Part shown: positions 16,824 to 25,404 of the stretch, one piece after another
Position numbering within the stretch: position 1 is the stretch's first letter
Layout of the letters: each line of letters starts with the position of its first letter
NCBI GenBank assembly: GCA_963712815.1
Contig: CAVQJL010000016.1
Location: 62,001 to 126,000 of the forward strand
Source of the DNA: RPQJ01 sp963712815
GTDB lineage: Bacteria; Pseudomonadota; Gammaproteobacteria; Steroidobacterales; Steroidobacteraceae
Direction of reading: 5' to 3'
DNA: 64,000 nt
The notes under the pieces: generated by a model
What the model was told of the DNA's origin: nothing
Seen by the model: only the letters and a program-made list of their open reading frames with translations
The model's database searches: none
Position numbers and translations under genes: made by a program

Positions 16824-17795
16824 TCAGGGCGCTCGGGTCCCCGCCAGGGCGGCGATCGCCGACTTGAGCCGGTTCGCATCGGCATCGAACAGCCGGATGC
16901 CCTCGGCGAGCTTGTCGTTCGCCATTGCGTCCTCGTTGTGCATCCAGCGGAACGCGACCTCGTCGAGCGCGACGTGCTCGAGGTCGCTGGCCGCGGCCGA
17001 CCCGGGCGACAGCCGCCGCGGCACCTCGCCCTCGGTGGACTCGAGTTTCGCGAGCAGGTCCGGGCTGATGGTGAGCAGGTCGCAGCCGGCGAGGTCCAGG
17101 ATCTGCGTGGTCTTGCGGAAGCTCGCGCCCATCACCTGCGTTTCGTAGCCGAATTTCTTGTAGTGGTTGTAGATGCGCGTCACCGAGGCCACGCCCGGGT
17201 CGTCCGCCGGGGGGATGTCCTCGACGCCGCGCGCCTTCCTGTGCCAGTCGTAGATCCGGCCGACGAACGGCGAGATGAGCGTGACGCCCGCCTCGGCGCA
17301 GGCCACCGCCTGGGCGAAGCTGAACAGCAGCGTCAGGTTGCAGTGGATGCCGTCGCGCTCGAGGCGCTCGGCGGCGCGGATGCCCTCCCATGTGCTCGCA
17401 ATCTTGATGAGCACGCGATCGCGCGGCACGCCGGCGGCCTCGTACAGCTCGACGACGCGGCGCGCCTTTGCCTCGGTCGCCCCGGTGTCGAAGCTGAGCC
17501 GGGCGTCCACCTCGGTCGAGACGCGTCCGGGCACGAGCTCCAGGATGCGTCGGCCGAATCCGACGAACAGGTGGTCGATCACCTCACCGAGGCGGGCGTC
17601 CGGCTCGGCGCCCGCCGGCACCGCGGCGATCGCCTCGTCGATGATCGGCCGGTAGCGCGCATCCTGGGCCGCCTTGAAGATCAGGCTCGGGTTCGTCGTC
17701 GCGTCCTGTGGCTTGAACCGGGCAATCGAGTCGATGTCGCCCGTGTCGGCGACGATCACGGAGTGGCGCTTCAGGCCGTCGAGCTGGCTAGTCAT
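16824..17795 (-). CDS. tal: transaldolase
   Basis: 323 residues, close to the roughly 317 of TalB-type enzymes. ATG at 17795 has GAGGAGG just upstream. Transaldolase moves a dihydroxyacetone unit from sedoheptulose 7-phosphate to glyceraldehyde 3-phosphate in the non-oxidative pentose phosphate pathway. The Schiff-base lysine is Lys131 (RVLIKIASTWEG), the catalytic Asp17 lies in VADTGD, and DATTNPSL and NLTLLFSFAQA are family signatures. It starts 16 nt after the phosphoketolase stop, so both are read from one message and together route sugar phosphates to acetyl phosphate. Confidence 0.96.
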   Translation of the reverse strand: MTSQLDGLKRHSVIVADTGDIDSIARFKPQDATTNPSLIFKAAQDARYRPIIDEAIAAVPAGAEPDARLGEVIDHLFVGFGRRILELVPGRVSTEVDARLSFDTGATEAKARRVVELYEAAGVPRDRVLIKIASTWEGIRAAERLERDGIHCNLTLLFSFAQAVACAEAGVTLISPFVGRIYDWHRKARGVEDIPPADDPGVASVTRIYNHYKKFGYETQVMGASFRKTTQILDLAGCDLLTISPDLLAKLESTEGEVPRRLSPGSAAASDLEHVALDEVAFRWMHNEDAMANDKLAEGIRLFDADANRLKSAIAALAGTRAP

Positions 17796-17811
17796 GCGTG
17801 CCTCCTCGGGC

Positions 17812-20205
17812 TCACAGCGGCCACTTCCAGTTGCGCTCGGCATCGCGGTCGATGCCGTGCTCGTGCGCGTAATTTCGGCACTCGATCTGCAGGTTGCGCA
17901 GCTTCTCCTTGACGTGGGCGCCGGCCACCTGCAGCCGTGGCACGCGGTCGATCACGTCGATCGCGAGGCTGAAGCGATCCACTTCGTTCTCGATCGCCAG
18001 CTCGAGCGGCGTGTTGATGTTGCCCTTCTCCTTGTAGCCGCGCACGTGCAGGTTGTGGTGGTTGGTGCGCCGGTACGACAGCCGGTGGATCAGCCACGGG
18101 TAGCCGTGAAAGTTGAAGATGACCGGCTTGTCGGTCGTGAACAGCGAGTCGAAGTCGCGGTCCGAGAGGCCGTGCGGGTGCTCCTTGGGTGGCGTCATCC
18201 GGTAAAGGTCCACCACGTTCACGAAGCGGATCCGGAGGTCCGGGAAGTTCTGCCGCAGCAGCACGGTGGCGGCGAGGGCCTCCTGCGTGGCGATGTCGCC
18301 GCAGCCGGCCATCACGACGTCGGGCTCGGCGCCCTGGTCGGTACTGGCCCAGTCCCATATGCCGATCCCCTTGGTGCAGTGCTTGATCGCCTCGTCCATG
18401 TCGAGGTACTGCAGGTGCTTCTGCTTGTCGCAGACGATCACGTTGATGTCGTTGGTGCTCTTGAGGCAGTGGTTGGCCACCGACAGCAGGCAGTTGGAAT
18501 CCGGCGGCAGGTAGATGCGCGTCACCGTCGGGCTCTTGTTCACCACCACGTCGAGGAAGCCCGGGTCCTGGTGCGTGAAGCCGTTGTGGTCCTGCCGCCA
18601 GACGGTGGAGGTGATGAGCATGTTGAGCGAGGCGACCGGCGCGCGCCACGGCAGCTCTTCGCAGATGTCCAGCCACTTGGCGTGCTGGTTGAACATCGAG
18701 TCGATGACGTGCACGAACGCCTCGTAGGTCGAGAAGAAGCCGTGCCGCCCGGTCAGGAGGTACCCCTCGAGCCAGCCCTCGAGCGTGTGCTCGGAGAGCA
18801 TCTCCATGACGCGCCCGTCCGGTGAGAGCTCGCCGCCGTCGGCGTCCACCGGCAGCATGTCCGCGAGCCAGGTCTTCTTGCTCGCCTGGTACACCGCGTC
18901 TAGCTTGTTCGAGGTGGTCTCGTCCGGGCCGAACACGCGGAAATTGTCCGGATTGAGCTTGAGGATGTCGCGCAGGAACTCGCCGAGCTTGCGGGTGTTC
19001 TCCACCTCCGAGGTGCCGGGCTTCTTGACGGGCACCGCGTAGTCGCGGAAGTCGGGCAGGCGCAGGGCGCGGCGCAGCAGGCCGCCGTTGGCGTGCGGGT
19101 TGGCGCTCATGCGGCGGCGGCCCTGCGGCGCCAGTGACCGCAGGTCCTCGACCAGCCGCCCGTTCGCATCGAACAGCTCCTGCGGCCGGTAGCTCTTCAT
19201 CCACTTCTCGAGCAGCTTCAGGTGCGCCGGGTTGTTGCGAACGTCCGACATGGGCACCTGGTGGGCGCGCCAGTAGCCCTCGACCGTCTTGCCGCCGACC
19301 TTCTTCGGTCCCGTCCAGCCCTTGGGGCTGCGCAGCACGATCATGGGCCAGCGGGCGCGCGTCGCCTTGCCGGACCTGCGAGCCGCCTGCTGGGCGCGGC
19401 GGATCTCCTGCACACAGGTCTCCATCGTGGCCGCCATCAGCTGGTGCATCGTCTCGGGATCGTCCCCCTCGACGAAGTGCGGCGTCCAGCCGTAGCCGCG
19501 GAACAGCGCGTCGATCTCCTCGTGCGAGATGCGCGCGAGGATGGTCGGGTTGTTGATCTTGTAGCCGTTGAGGTGCAGCACCGGCAGCACCGCGCCATCC
19601 CGCACCGGGTTCAGGAACTTGTTCGAATGCCACGCGGTGGCGAGCGGCCCGGTCTCGGACTCGCCGTCGCCCACCACGACGGTCACCACCAGGTCGGGAT
19701 TGTCGAAGGCCGCGCCGAAGGCGTGCGAGAGGCTGTAGCCGAGTTCGCCGCCCTCGTGGATCGATCCCGGGGTCTCGGGCGTGCAGTGGCTGCCGATGCC
19801 GCCCGGGAAGGAGAACTCCTTGAAGAACTCCCGCATTCCGTCCACGTCCTCGCCCTTGTTCGGGTAGATCTCGGCGTAGGTGCCCTCGAGGTACACGGGC
19901 GCCAGCACGCCCGGCGCACCGTGGCCGGGCCCGGCCAGGAAGATGGCGTCGAGGTCGTACTTGTTGATCAGCCGGTTCATGTGCACGTAGGTGAAGCTCA
20001 GCCCCGGGCTCGCGCCCCAGTGCCCGAGCAGCCGGTTCTTGATGTGGGACGGCACCAGCCGTTCGCGCAGGAGGGGGTTGTCCTGCAGGTAGATCATGCC
20101 CACCGCGAGGTAGTTGCAGGCGCGCCAGTACGCGTCGATGCGGTCGAGCTCGGTCGGGGTGAGCGCCGCGGTGGCGCGATTCGCGGACTTGCGGCCAGTG
20201 GCCAT
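17812..20205 (-). CDS. xfp: phosphoketolase (xylulose 5-phosphate/fructose 6-phosphate)
   Basis: 797 residues, normal for the family. The start at 20205 has a strong AAGGAGGT upstream. The enzyme is thiamine-diphosphate dependent and splits xylulose 5-phosphate (and often fructose 6-phosphate) into acetyl phosphate plus glyceraldehyde 3-phosphate (or erythrose 4-phosphate). Signatures include GPGHGAPG, the diphosphate-binding GDGESETGPLATAWHSNKF, SPKGWTGPK and the C-terminal FHGYPWLIH with NINTPLELA. No acetate kinase or phosphotransacetylase is in the window to use the acetyl phosphate. It is the first gene of a unit with tal. Confidence 0.97.
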   Translation of the reverse strand: MATGRKSANRATAALTPTELDRIDAYWRACNYLAVGMIYLQDNPLLRERLVPSHIKNRLLGHWGASPGLSFTYVHMNRLINKYDLDAIFLAGPGHGAPGVLAPVYLEGTYAEIYPNKGEDVDGMREFFKEFSFPGGIGSHCTPETPGSIHEGGELGYSLSHAFGAAFDNPDLVVTVVVGDGESETGPLATAWHSNKFLNPVRDGAVLPVLHLNGYKINNPTILARISHEEIDALFRGYGWTPHFVEGDDPETMHQLMAATMETCVQEIRRAQQAARRSGKATRARWPMIVLRSPKGWTGPKKVGGKTVEGYWRAHQVPMSDVRNNPAHLKLLEKWMKSYRPQELFDANGRLVEDLRSLAPQGRRRMSANPHANGGLLRRALRLPDFRDYAVPVKKPGTSEVENTRKLGEFLRDILKLNPDNFRVFGPDETTSNKLDAVYQASKKTWLADMLPVDADGGELSPDGRVMEMLSEHTLEGWLEGYLLTGRHGFFSTYEAFVHVIDSMFNQHAKWLDICEELPWRAPVASLNMLITSTVWRQDHNGFTHQDPGFLDVVVNKSPTVTRIYLPPDSNCLLSVANHCLKSTNDINVIVCDKQKHLQYLDMDEAIKHCTKGIGIWDWASTDQGAEPDVVMAGCGDIATQEALAATVLLRQNFPDLRIRFVNVVDLYRMTPPKEHPHGLSDRDFDSLFTTDKPVIFNFHGYPWLIHRLSYRRTNHHNLHVRGYKEKGNINTPLELAIENEVDRFSLAIDVIDRVPRLQVAGAHVKEKLRNLQIECRNYAHEHGIDRDAERNWKWPL

Positions 20206-20229
20206 GTCGGACCTCCTTGCGTGCCGAAT

Positions 20230-20247
20230 GAGTCGAGCGGCCGACTC
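20230..20247. repeat. small inverted repeat in phosphoketolase leader
   Basis: GAGTCG (20230-20235) and CGACTC (20242-20247) form a perfect 6-bp stem with a 6-nt loop, about 25 nt upstream of the phosphoketolase ATG. It could be an operator or leader hairpin; there is no further support. Confidence 0.25.
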
Positions 20248-20324
20248 TAGCAGAGGGACGTTACAGCCCGGTACGCCGTGGCGGATGTAGCATAGGGGGG
20301 CTGGATTTCCAGAGTGTTTCAACG

Positions 20325-21422
20325 ATGCCCAAGCCAAAGCATTCCTTGGGGTTGGCGGCCGCACTTCGGCCGTCGCCGAAAGCCAATCACGCATTCGCCG
20401 TCCTGCTGCTCGGCGCCGCGCTGCTGGTGTTGTCCGCGACCGTCCAGGCCGCGCCCAAGACCGACATCCTCGTCTTCCGGAACGGCGACCGGCTGACAGG
20501 CGAGGTCAAGAGCCTCGAGCGCGGCAAGCTCAGTTTCAAGACCGACGCCACCGGCACGATCTCGATCGAGTGGGACAAGGTGGCGAGCGTTCAGTCGGAG
20601 CAGTACATGGAGGTCGAGCTCCTGGACGGCCGCCGTCACTTCGGACGCGCCTCGCAGGCGCAGGCGGAGGGCAAGCTCAAGTTGCGCGTGGGAAGCGGAT
20701 CGAACCTGCGGGAGGTGCCGCTTGCCGACGTCATCCGAATTGCGCCGATCGAGCAGGGCGGGTTCGTGGACCGCCTCGATGGCTACGTGACCGCCGGCTA
20801 CGACTACACCAAGGCCAACGACCTGCAGCAGTTCACGTTCACGGGCGGCCTCAGCTCGCGCAACGAGAAGCGCCAGTGGTCGCTCGACGGTTCGACCACG
20901 CTGATTTCCCAGACCGGCAGGGACGACACTACCCGCTACGACATCAGCGCGCTCAATCGTCGCTTCCTCGCCGATCGCTGGTTCTGGCAGGGCTTCGGCA
21001 GCTTCGAGGGCAACGACGAACTCGCCCTGGACCTGCGCACGACCCTCGGCGCGGCCTATGGACGCTTCCTGCAGCAGACCCAGCAGACCGATTGGGCCGC
21101 CTATGCAGGTCTGGCCGTGACAAGGGAAGATTTCAGCGAGCAGCCGACCAACGACAGCGTCGAGGCCGTGCTCGGCACGCAGTACTGGTTCTTCCGATAT
21201 GACTCCCCGGAAGCTTCGTTCAACGCCACGCTCAACCTGTTCCCGAGCCTCACGGAAGCCGGTCGGCTGCGTTCCGAGGGACGTCTGCGAGCACGTTACG
21301 AGATCGTCAACGACCTGTTCTTCGAAGCGAGCCTGTACGGCAGCTACGACAGCGAGCCGGGCGTGGGCGCCGAGTCGAAGTCCGACTATGGCGTGACAAC
21401 CTCGCTCGGGTACTCGTTCTGA
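20325..21422 (+). CDS. DUF481 outer-membrane protein
   Basis: 365 residues. A signal anchor/peptide ends near residue 43 (TVQAAPK). The first part (about 48-150) has two short beta repeats of the type FRNGDRLTGEVKSLERGKL and LLDGRRHFGRASQ, followed by a DUF481 beta-barrel (about 155-365) that ends TSLGYSF. DUF481 proteins are salt- or stress-related outer-membrane proteins of unknown transport function. It is divergent from the phosphoketolase unit and convergent, almost end to end, with the antiporter gene. An N-terminal extension of about 20 residues before the hydrophobic core leaves the start slightly uncertain. Confidence 0.78.
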   Translation: MPKPKHSLGLAAALRPSPKANHAFAVLLLGAALLVLSATVQAAPKTDILVFRNGDRLTGEVKSLERGKLSFKTDATGTISIEWDKVASVQSEQYMEVELLDGRRHFGRASQAQAEGKLKLRVGSGSNLREVPLADVIRIAPIEQGGFVDRLDGYVTAGYDYTKANDLQQFTFTGGLSSRNEKRQWSLDGSTTLISQTGRDDTTRYDISALNRRFLADRWFWQGFGSFEGNDELALDLRTTLGAAYGRFLQQTQQTDWAAYAGLAVTREDFSEQPTNDSVEAVLGTQYWFFRYDSPEASFNATLNLFPSLTEAGRLRSEGRLRARYEIVNDLFFEASLYGSYDSEPGVGAESKSDYGVTTSLGYSF

Positions 21423-22670
21423 CTAGACGCTGTCGCGACCGCCTGCAACGACGACCGCAAGCTGCGCAGGCTCCGCGTCCTGCGGCACCTTGGGTTCTTC
21501 CGGGCGCTCGTCCGGCTCGCCGCGGTGGGCGAGGGCCGTCGCCGAGGCGGTCGTCAGCACCACCAGCATGACCACGCCGAACGGGAACCCTTCGATCGAG
21601 CCCGTATCGGTCGCGGTCAGGAACAGCAGCACGGTGATCAGTCCGCGTGGCGCAATCCAGACGAGCCGCTTTGCGTCGTCGATGCGCAGGAGCCTGAGAA
21701 TTCCGGCGCGGCTCGCGTAGATGATCGACACCATCGCCGCGGCGATCGCCCAGGCCCGCCAGTCCGTCATGTGGTGCACGTCGGTCCAGTAGCCCAGCAT
21801 GATGAAGAATACGCTCTTGGTCGCGAAGGTCAGCTCGGCGACCAGGCCCTTGAACTCGCCGAGCGTCCGGTCGTAGCTGGCGCTGTGCATCGCCCGCAGC
21901 TTTGCATTCCACTCGAGCAGGCGCGGGTTGTTGAGCAGCAGCCCGCAGACCAGGACCAGCACCAGCGGCGACAGGTGCAGCACCTTGCCGGTGGCATACA
22001 GCAGCATCAGCCCGGCCAGCAGCGGCACGAAGCGGACATGCCCCGACGAGCGGTTGATCAGGAAGTAGAGCAGCAGCGCGGCGACGATGGCCGCGACCAG
22101 CGAGAGCGCGCCGCCGCCGAACAGGTCGCCCGCGAATTCGCCGAGCGACCCGCCGGCGGCGAGCCACGCATAGAAGACGAGCACGCCGAGAATGTCGGAC
22201 AGCGCGCTCTCGTAAACGACGAACTCGCGCGTCGAGTCGGCGAGACCCGCGGCGCTCGGGATCGCCACGGCGCTCGAAATCACCGCGAAAGGCATCGATG
22301 CGAGCGCGGCGGCGGGCCAGTCGAAGCCGAGCAGCCGGTGCAGCAGAAAGGAGAAGATCCCGAGCGTCACGCCGAACCCGAGCAGCGCGGCGCTGCTCGA
22401 CTTGACGATCAGCCGGGCTCGCTCGCGCCGCAGCTCGAGGTCGAGGGCGCCCTCGAGGACGATCAGGATCAAGCCGATGGTGCCGACCACGGGCAGCAGC
22501 AGCTCGACGAAGCGCAACTCCACGCCGATGCGGTCGAGCAGCTGCCGCGCCACCATCCCGGTCGCGATCAGCAGTACGACGGATGGCAGCTTGGTGCGCC
22601 TGCCGAATACGTCGAGCAGGTAGGAGACGACCAGCAGCCCGGAGAGCGCCAGCAGTGCGGTATCGGTCAT
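21423..22670 (-). CDS. cation:proton antiporter (CPA family)
   Basis: 415 residues with 11-12 hydrophobic segments. The chain starts LSGLLVVSYLLDVFGRRTKLPSVVLLIATG and contains VGTIGLILIVLEGALDLE and FAVISSAVAIPSAA, the layout of monovalent cation/proton antiporters of the NhaP/Kef type. The C-terminal 40 residues are charged and soluble. It begins 9 nt after the stop of the rubredoxin-HybE gene, so it is probably the last gene of the hydrogenase operon. It would exchange Na+ or K+ for H+ across the inner membrane; ion specificity cannot be read from sequence. Confidence 0.8.
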   Translation of the reverse strand: MTDTALLALSGLLVVSYLLDVFGRRTKLPSVVLLIATGMVARQLLDRIGVELRFVELLLPVVGTIGLILIVLEGALDLELRRERARLIVKSSSAALLGFGVTLGIFSFLLHRLLGFDWPAAALASMPFAVISSAVAIPSAAGLADSTREFVVYESALSDILGVLVFYAWLAAGGSLGEFAGDLFGGGALSLVAAIVAALLLYFLINRSSGHVRFVPLLAGLMLLYATGKVLHLSPLVLVLVCGLLLNNPRLLEWNAKLRAMHSASYDRTLGEFKGLVAELTFATKSVFFIMLGYWTDVHHMTDWRAWAIAAAMVSIIYASRAGILRLLRIDDAKRLVWIAPRGLITVLLFLTATDTGSIEGFPFGVVMLVVLTTASATALAHRGEPDERPEEPKVPQDAEPAQLAVVVAGGRDSV

Positions 22671-22679
22671 GGGTCGGGA

Positions 22680-23351
22680 TCAGCCTCCGCGCAGCAGTTC
22701 GCGGCGGGTCAGCGTGGGGGCGTTGCTCGCGGGGGCTTCCTCCGCCTCGAACAGCGCATTGGCGGCCGAAAGCGCGGCAAGCTGCGCGGCCTCGTGGTCC
22801 GTGAAGTCTGCCATCTGCGAGAACAGCGGGCAGGTCGCGACCGGGCCGAAGTCGGGGAGGTCGCTGACGAGGAAATCGTACGCGCCGGAGGGGAAGGCCA
22901 TGCGGACGGTTCCTCCCCGGGTCCAGACCTCGAGGTCGTCCGCCGACGGCAGCACCGTGAGGTTCATGAACCACGGCGTGACCATGACGCCTGCCTCGCG
23001 GCCGTCGATGCTGCGGAAGCCCACCGCCTCGACGGCCAGCGTCGGGTTGTAGATGGGCATGCCCTTCAGCGCGAGCGCGGCGCGGCGATAGGCGTTGGCG
23101 GCCTCCTGCACCCGGTCGTTGGTCTCGATGGTCGCGGTGCCGATCACCATGAACTTGCTCTTTTCGGCCGCACAGTTCGGGCAGGTCCAGGTGTCCGGCA
23201 GCAGGCGGAACGCCGTTCCCGGCGCCACCTGGCGGTCCTCGTCGCCGAGGGCGGGATCGTACACCCACCAGCAGATGCCGCACTCGAGAATCGTGTCGTC
23301 GGCGATCTTCGAGCCGTCGCCCATGTAGCTGCCTTCGAACGGGCGGCTCAT
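22680..23351 (-). CDS. hybE: rubredoxin-HybE fusion, hydrogenase maturation (HupI-HupJ)
   Basis: 223 residues. The N-terminus is a complete rubredoxin: Cys24 and Cys27 in CGICWWVYDP, Cys57 and Cys60 in CPNC. After a short link, residues about 70-223 match the HybE/HupJ hydrogenase assembly chaperone, with PWFMNLTVLP, FPSGAYDFLV and the family's C-terminal RRELLRGG. In Rhizobium-type clusters HupI (rubredoxin) and HupJ are separate proteins; here one chain carries both. Such proteins help mature the hydrogenase small subunit and its Fe-S clusters in air. The ATG overlaps the stop of hupH (ATGA). Confidence 0.88.
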   Translation of the reverse strand: MSRPFEGSYMGDGSKIADDTILECGICWWVYDPALGDEDRQVAPGTAFRLLPDTWTCPNCAAEKSKFMVIGTATIETNDRVQEAANAYRRAALALKGMPIYNPTLAVEAVGFRSIDGREAGVMVTPWFMNLTVLPSADDLEVWTRGGTVRMAFPSGAYDFLVSDLPDFGPVATCPLFSQMADFTDHEAAQLAALSAANALFEAEEAPASNAPTLTRRELLRGG

Positions 23352-24202
23352 GACGTGAACGCCTCGAGGATCTCGGCCAGGCGCTCCGCGGAATCCTCGA
23401 AGTCCTCGCGGGCCGCGAGCACCGCCACCGGCACGCCGCCGACCTCGAGCGTGTCGAGGATGACGTTGCCCATGGAGTTGATGTACTGCACGGCCCAGAC
23501 GTGACGCAGGCCGGTCGCGAACACGCGCGAGCTTCCGTAGCCGCCGGAGCGGATCACGAGCGGGACCTGGCCCAGCACCGAGGTGAGCAGCTGCGTGTCC
23601 ACCTCGGTGACCGGCAGCAGCGTGAAGTTGATGACGTGGTTCTCGGCGCCGGGCTGGCAGGACGAGGAGCGTTCCTGCAGCTCGGCCAGCAGGGGCAGGG
23701 CATTCATCGCACCCTGGGGCGCGTGCCGCGGAATGTCGATCGTGGTGCTCGTCAGCTCTGCCGCGGCAGCGAGGATCGGCTCGGGAACCGCTCCGACCTC
23801 GATCCACTCGGTCGTCCGGCCGTCGGCGGTGCTGGCCTCGAGGCGCCACACGCCGGCGAGCACGGACTCGACGATGCGCCAGTAGGCGTCCGGCGTGCCG
23901 ACCTTCGCCCACACGTCGCCTTCGCCGAGGATGTCGGCCACGGTCGCCTTGTCGGCCTCGTCGAGGTCGCCGAGCGCGATGCGGGTCGGCGTCGCGGCCG
24001 GGGCCTGCGCCTGCCGCTGCAGGTCCGCGAGCACCTCGTGCATGACCGCGCGCGAGGCCGGGGTGAGCTGGTCGGCGGCGAGCGCCTGTCGCGCCGGGCG
24101 GACGAGGCCGGTGGGCATGCCGATCAGCCGCAGCTGGTCATCGCCGCCGGCCGGCGCCTCGCCGGGTACTTTCGGGTGCCAGACGAGCACGTGTTCGGTC
24201 AT
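23348..24202 (-). CDS. hupH: hydrogenase maturation protein HupH
   Basis: 284 residues, normal for HupH/HyaF/HoxQ. ATG at 24202 has GGGAGG upstream. Segments GEGDVWAKV, IEVGAVPEPIL, LLAELQERSSSCQPGAENHVINFTLLPVT and YINSMGNVILDTLEV are characteristic of the family. HupH is needed for processing of the uptake hydrogenase, probably cofactor insertion or assembly of the Fe-S small subunit under oxygen. It overlaps hupG by 4 nt and the rubredoxin-HybE gene by 4 nt, in the order hupD-G-H-I/J known from Hup and Hya clusters. Confidence 0.92.
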   Translation of the reverse strand: MTEHVLVWHPKVPGEAPAGGDDQLRLIGMPTGLVRPARQALAADQLTPASRAVMHEVLADLQRQAQAPAATPTRIALGDLDEADKATVADILGEGDVWAKVGTPDAYWRIVESVLAGVWRLEASTADGRTTEWIEVGAVPEPILAAAAELTSTTIDIPRHAPQGAMNALPLLAELQERSSSCQPGAENHVINFTLLPVTEVDTQLLTSVLGQVPLVIRSGGYGSSRVFATGLRHVWAVQYINSMGNVILDTLEVGGVPVAVLAAREDFEDSAERLAEILEAFTS

Positions 24203-24600
24203 GCGTTTCCTCCCGGCGGCGACGCCGGCTGTTCGTTGTCCGGCGCGAGCAGCCGGTCGCAGGCCTGGGCAAACACCGGCCAGTCGCGCATGCGGGCCAC
24301 GAGCTCCGCGGGCTGTCCGTCGCGCAGGTAGACCACGGCGGGCGTCACCACGACGCCGTATTGCGCCATCAGGATCGCCTCGTCGCGGCGGTCCACCAGC
24401 CCGAGGCGCAGGCGGCCCTTGTAGCTCGCGAGCAGCTCGCGCACCACGACGGCGACGTCGAGCCCTTCGGGCCGCTGCGCGACGTCGCCGCTGAAGAACA
24501 GCAGCGCGCGCGGGTTGCGGGCGACGAAGTCGTCGAGCGTCGCCTTGCGCAGCACCTCGCAATCCGGGTGCGTGGCCAGCGAGTCGATCAGCTCACTCAT
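24199..24600 (-). CDS. hupG: thioredoxin-fold hydrogenase chaperone HupG/HyaE
   Basis: 133 residues. The protein has a thioredoxin-like fold without the CxxC pair: ALLFFSGDVAQRPEGLDVAVVVREL, the central LVDRRDEAILMAQYGVVVTPAVVYLRDG with the cis-Pro (TPAV), and a C-terminal helix. This is the HyaE/HupG/HoxO family, a chaperone that binds the Tat signal of the hydrogenase small subunit. It overlaps hupD by 8 nt and hupH by 4 nt. Confidence 0.9.
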   Translation of the reverse strand: MSELIDSLATHPDCEVLRKATLDDFVARNPRALLFFSGDVAQRPEGLDVAVVVRELLASYKGRLRLGLVDRRDEAILMAQYGVVVTPAVVYLRDGQPAELVARMRDWPVFAQACDRLLAPDNEQPASPPGGNA

Positions 24601-25270
24601 CGCGGGTCCCCTTGTCGTCCGCCTCGTTCGCCGCGTGGACGGCGCGCCGGGCCAGGAACCGCTCGTCCCCGACGCGGCAGGCCACGTCCGCCGAAGGCCG
24701 CCCGGATTCGTAGCGCTCGCGGGCGATCGCGGCGATCACCGTCTCGCGCGACGTGCCATCGGTGCGCTTGCGTGCCTCGACGCCCCAACCCGCGAGTTCG
24801 CCGATGGCGAGCTCCAGTGCGACCGGTACCTGCCGCTGCACCGGCTCGGTAAGGCTGCCGCCGTAGTCGGCGAGCTCGACCGGCTTGATGCCGATCACCG
24901 TGAAGTGCGCCGGCTTGTGCCCGAGCAGCTCGAGGCTCGCGAGGATGTCGTTCATGCCGGCCTGGTGCAGGCTCATTTTGCTGCTGGTCATGAATCGCGG
25001 CACCTCGGCGTCCCGCGCCACCAGCAGGCTGCCCGGCGCCCCGCGGTGATCGACGGCGTCGAACAGCAGCACGTGCGTCGCATCGAGCAGCAACGGCACC
25101 AGTGCCAGCCCGAGCGTGCCGCCGTCGAGGACCTCGATCGGCGGCGAGAAATCCCAGCCGTCGCCGAATGCCTCGGCGCAGCGCACGCCGAAGCCCTCGT
25201 CCGCCCACAGCAGGTTACCGACGCCGAGGACCACGATGCGTCGCTCGGGAGTGATGGTGTCTTCGGCCAT
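24593..25270 (-). CDS. hupD: hydrogenase maturation endopeptidase HupD
   Basis: 225 residues. The M52 peptidase signature is clear: VLGVGNLLWADEGFGVR near the N-terminus (Glu and Asp nickel ligands), LDGGTLGLALVP, LFDAVDHRGAPGS and SLHQAGMNDILA with the third metal ligand His. The enzyme removes the C-terminal tail of HupL after nickel insertion; a matching cleavage site is present in HupL (after His582). The C-terminal extension (about 50 residues, with a possible added basic domain) is longer than in compact HyaD. It is separated from hupC by a 134-nt gap containing a large hairpin. Confidence 0.93.
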   Translation of the reverse strand: MAEDTITPERRIVVLGVGNLLWADEGFGVRCAEAFGDGWDFSPPIEVLDGGTLGLALVPLLLDATHVLLFDAVDHRGAPGSLLVARDAEVPRFMTSSKMSLHQAGMNDILASLELLGHKPAHFTVIGIKPVELADYGGSLTEPVQRQVPVALELAIGELAGWGVEARKRTDGTSRETVIAAIARERYESGRPSADVACRVGDERFLARRAVHAANEADDKGTRDE

Positions 25271-25319
25271 GTGTCGTACCCGCCCCGGCAGTCCGCCTGG
25301 ACCGCGTCCAGAAAGTATA

Positions 25320-25370
25320 ACGGGACAGCGGGAGTTCAGGGCCTCAGGGCCCCTGGTCCCGCTGTCCCGT
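25320..25370 (-). repeat. strong hairpin between hupC and hupD
   Basis: ACGGGACAGCGGGA (25320-25333) and TCCCGCTGTCCCGT (25357-25370) form a perfect 14-bp stem, and the loop holds a further GC-rich inverted repeat (around CAGGGCC and GGGCCCCTG). It is not followed by a T-run on the minus strand, so a simple intrinsic terminator is unlikely. Its position after the structural genes and before the maturation genes suits mRNA stabilisation, processing or partial attenuation. Confidence 0.6.
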
Positions 25371-25404
25371 CAGGTCGGTCGGCGCTAGCCCGCGGGCCAG
25401 CCTG

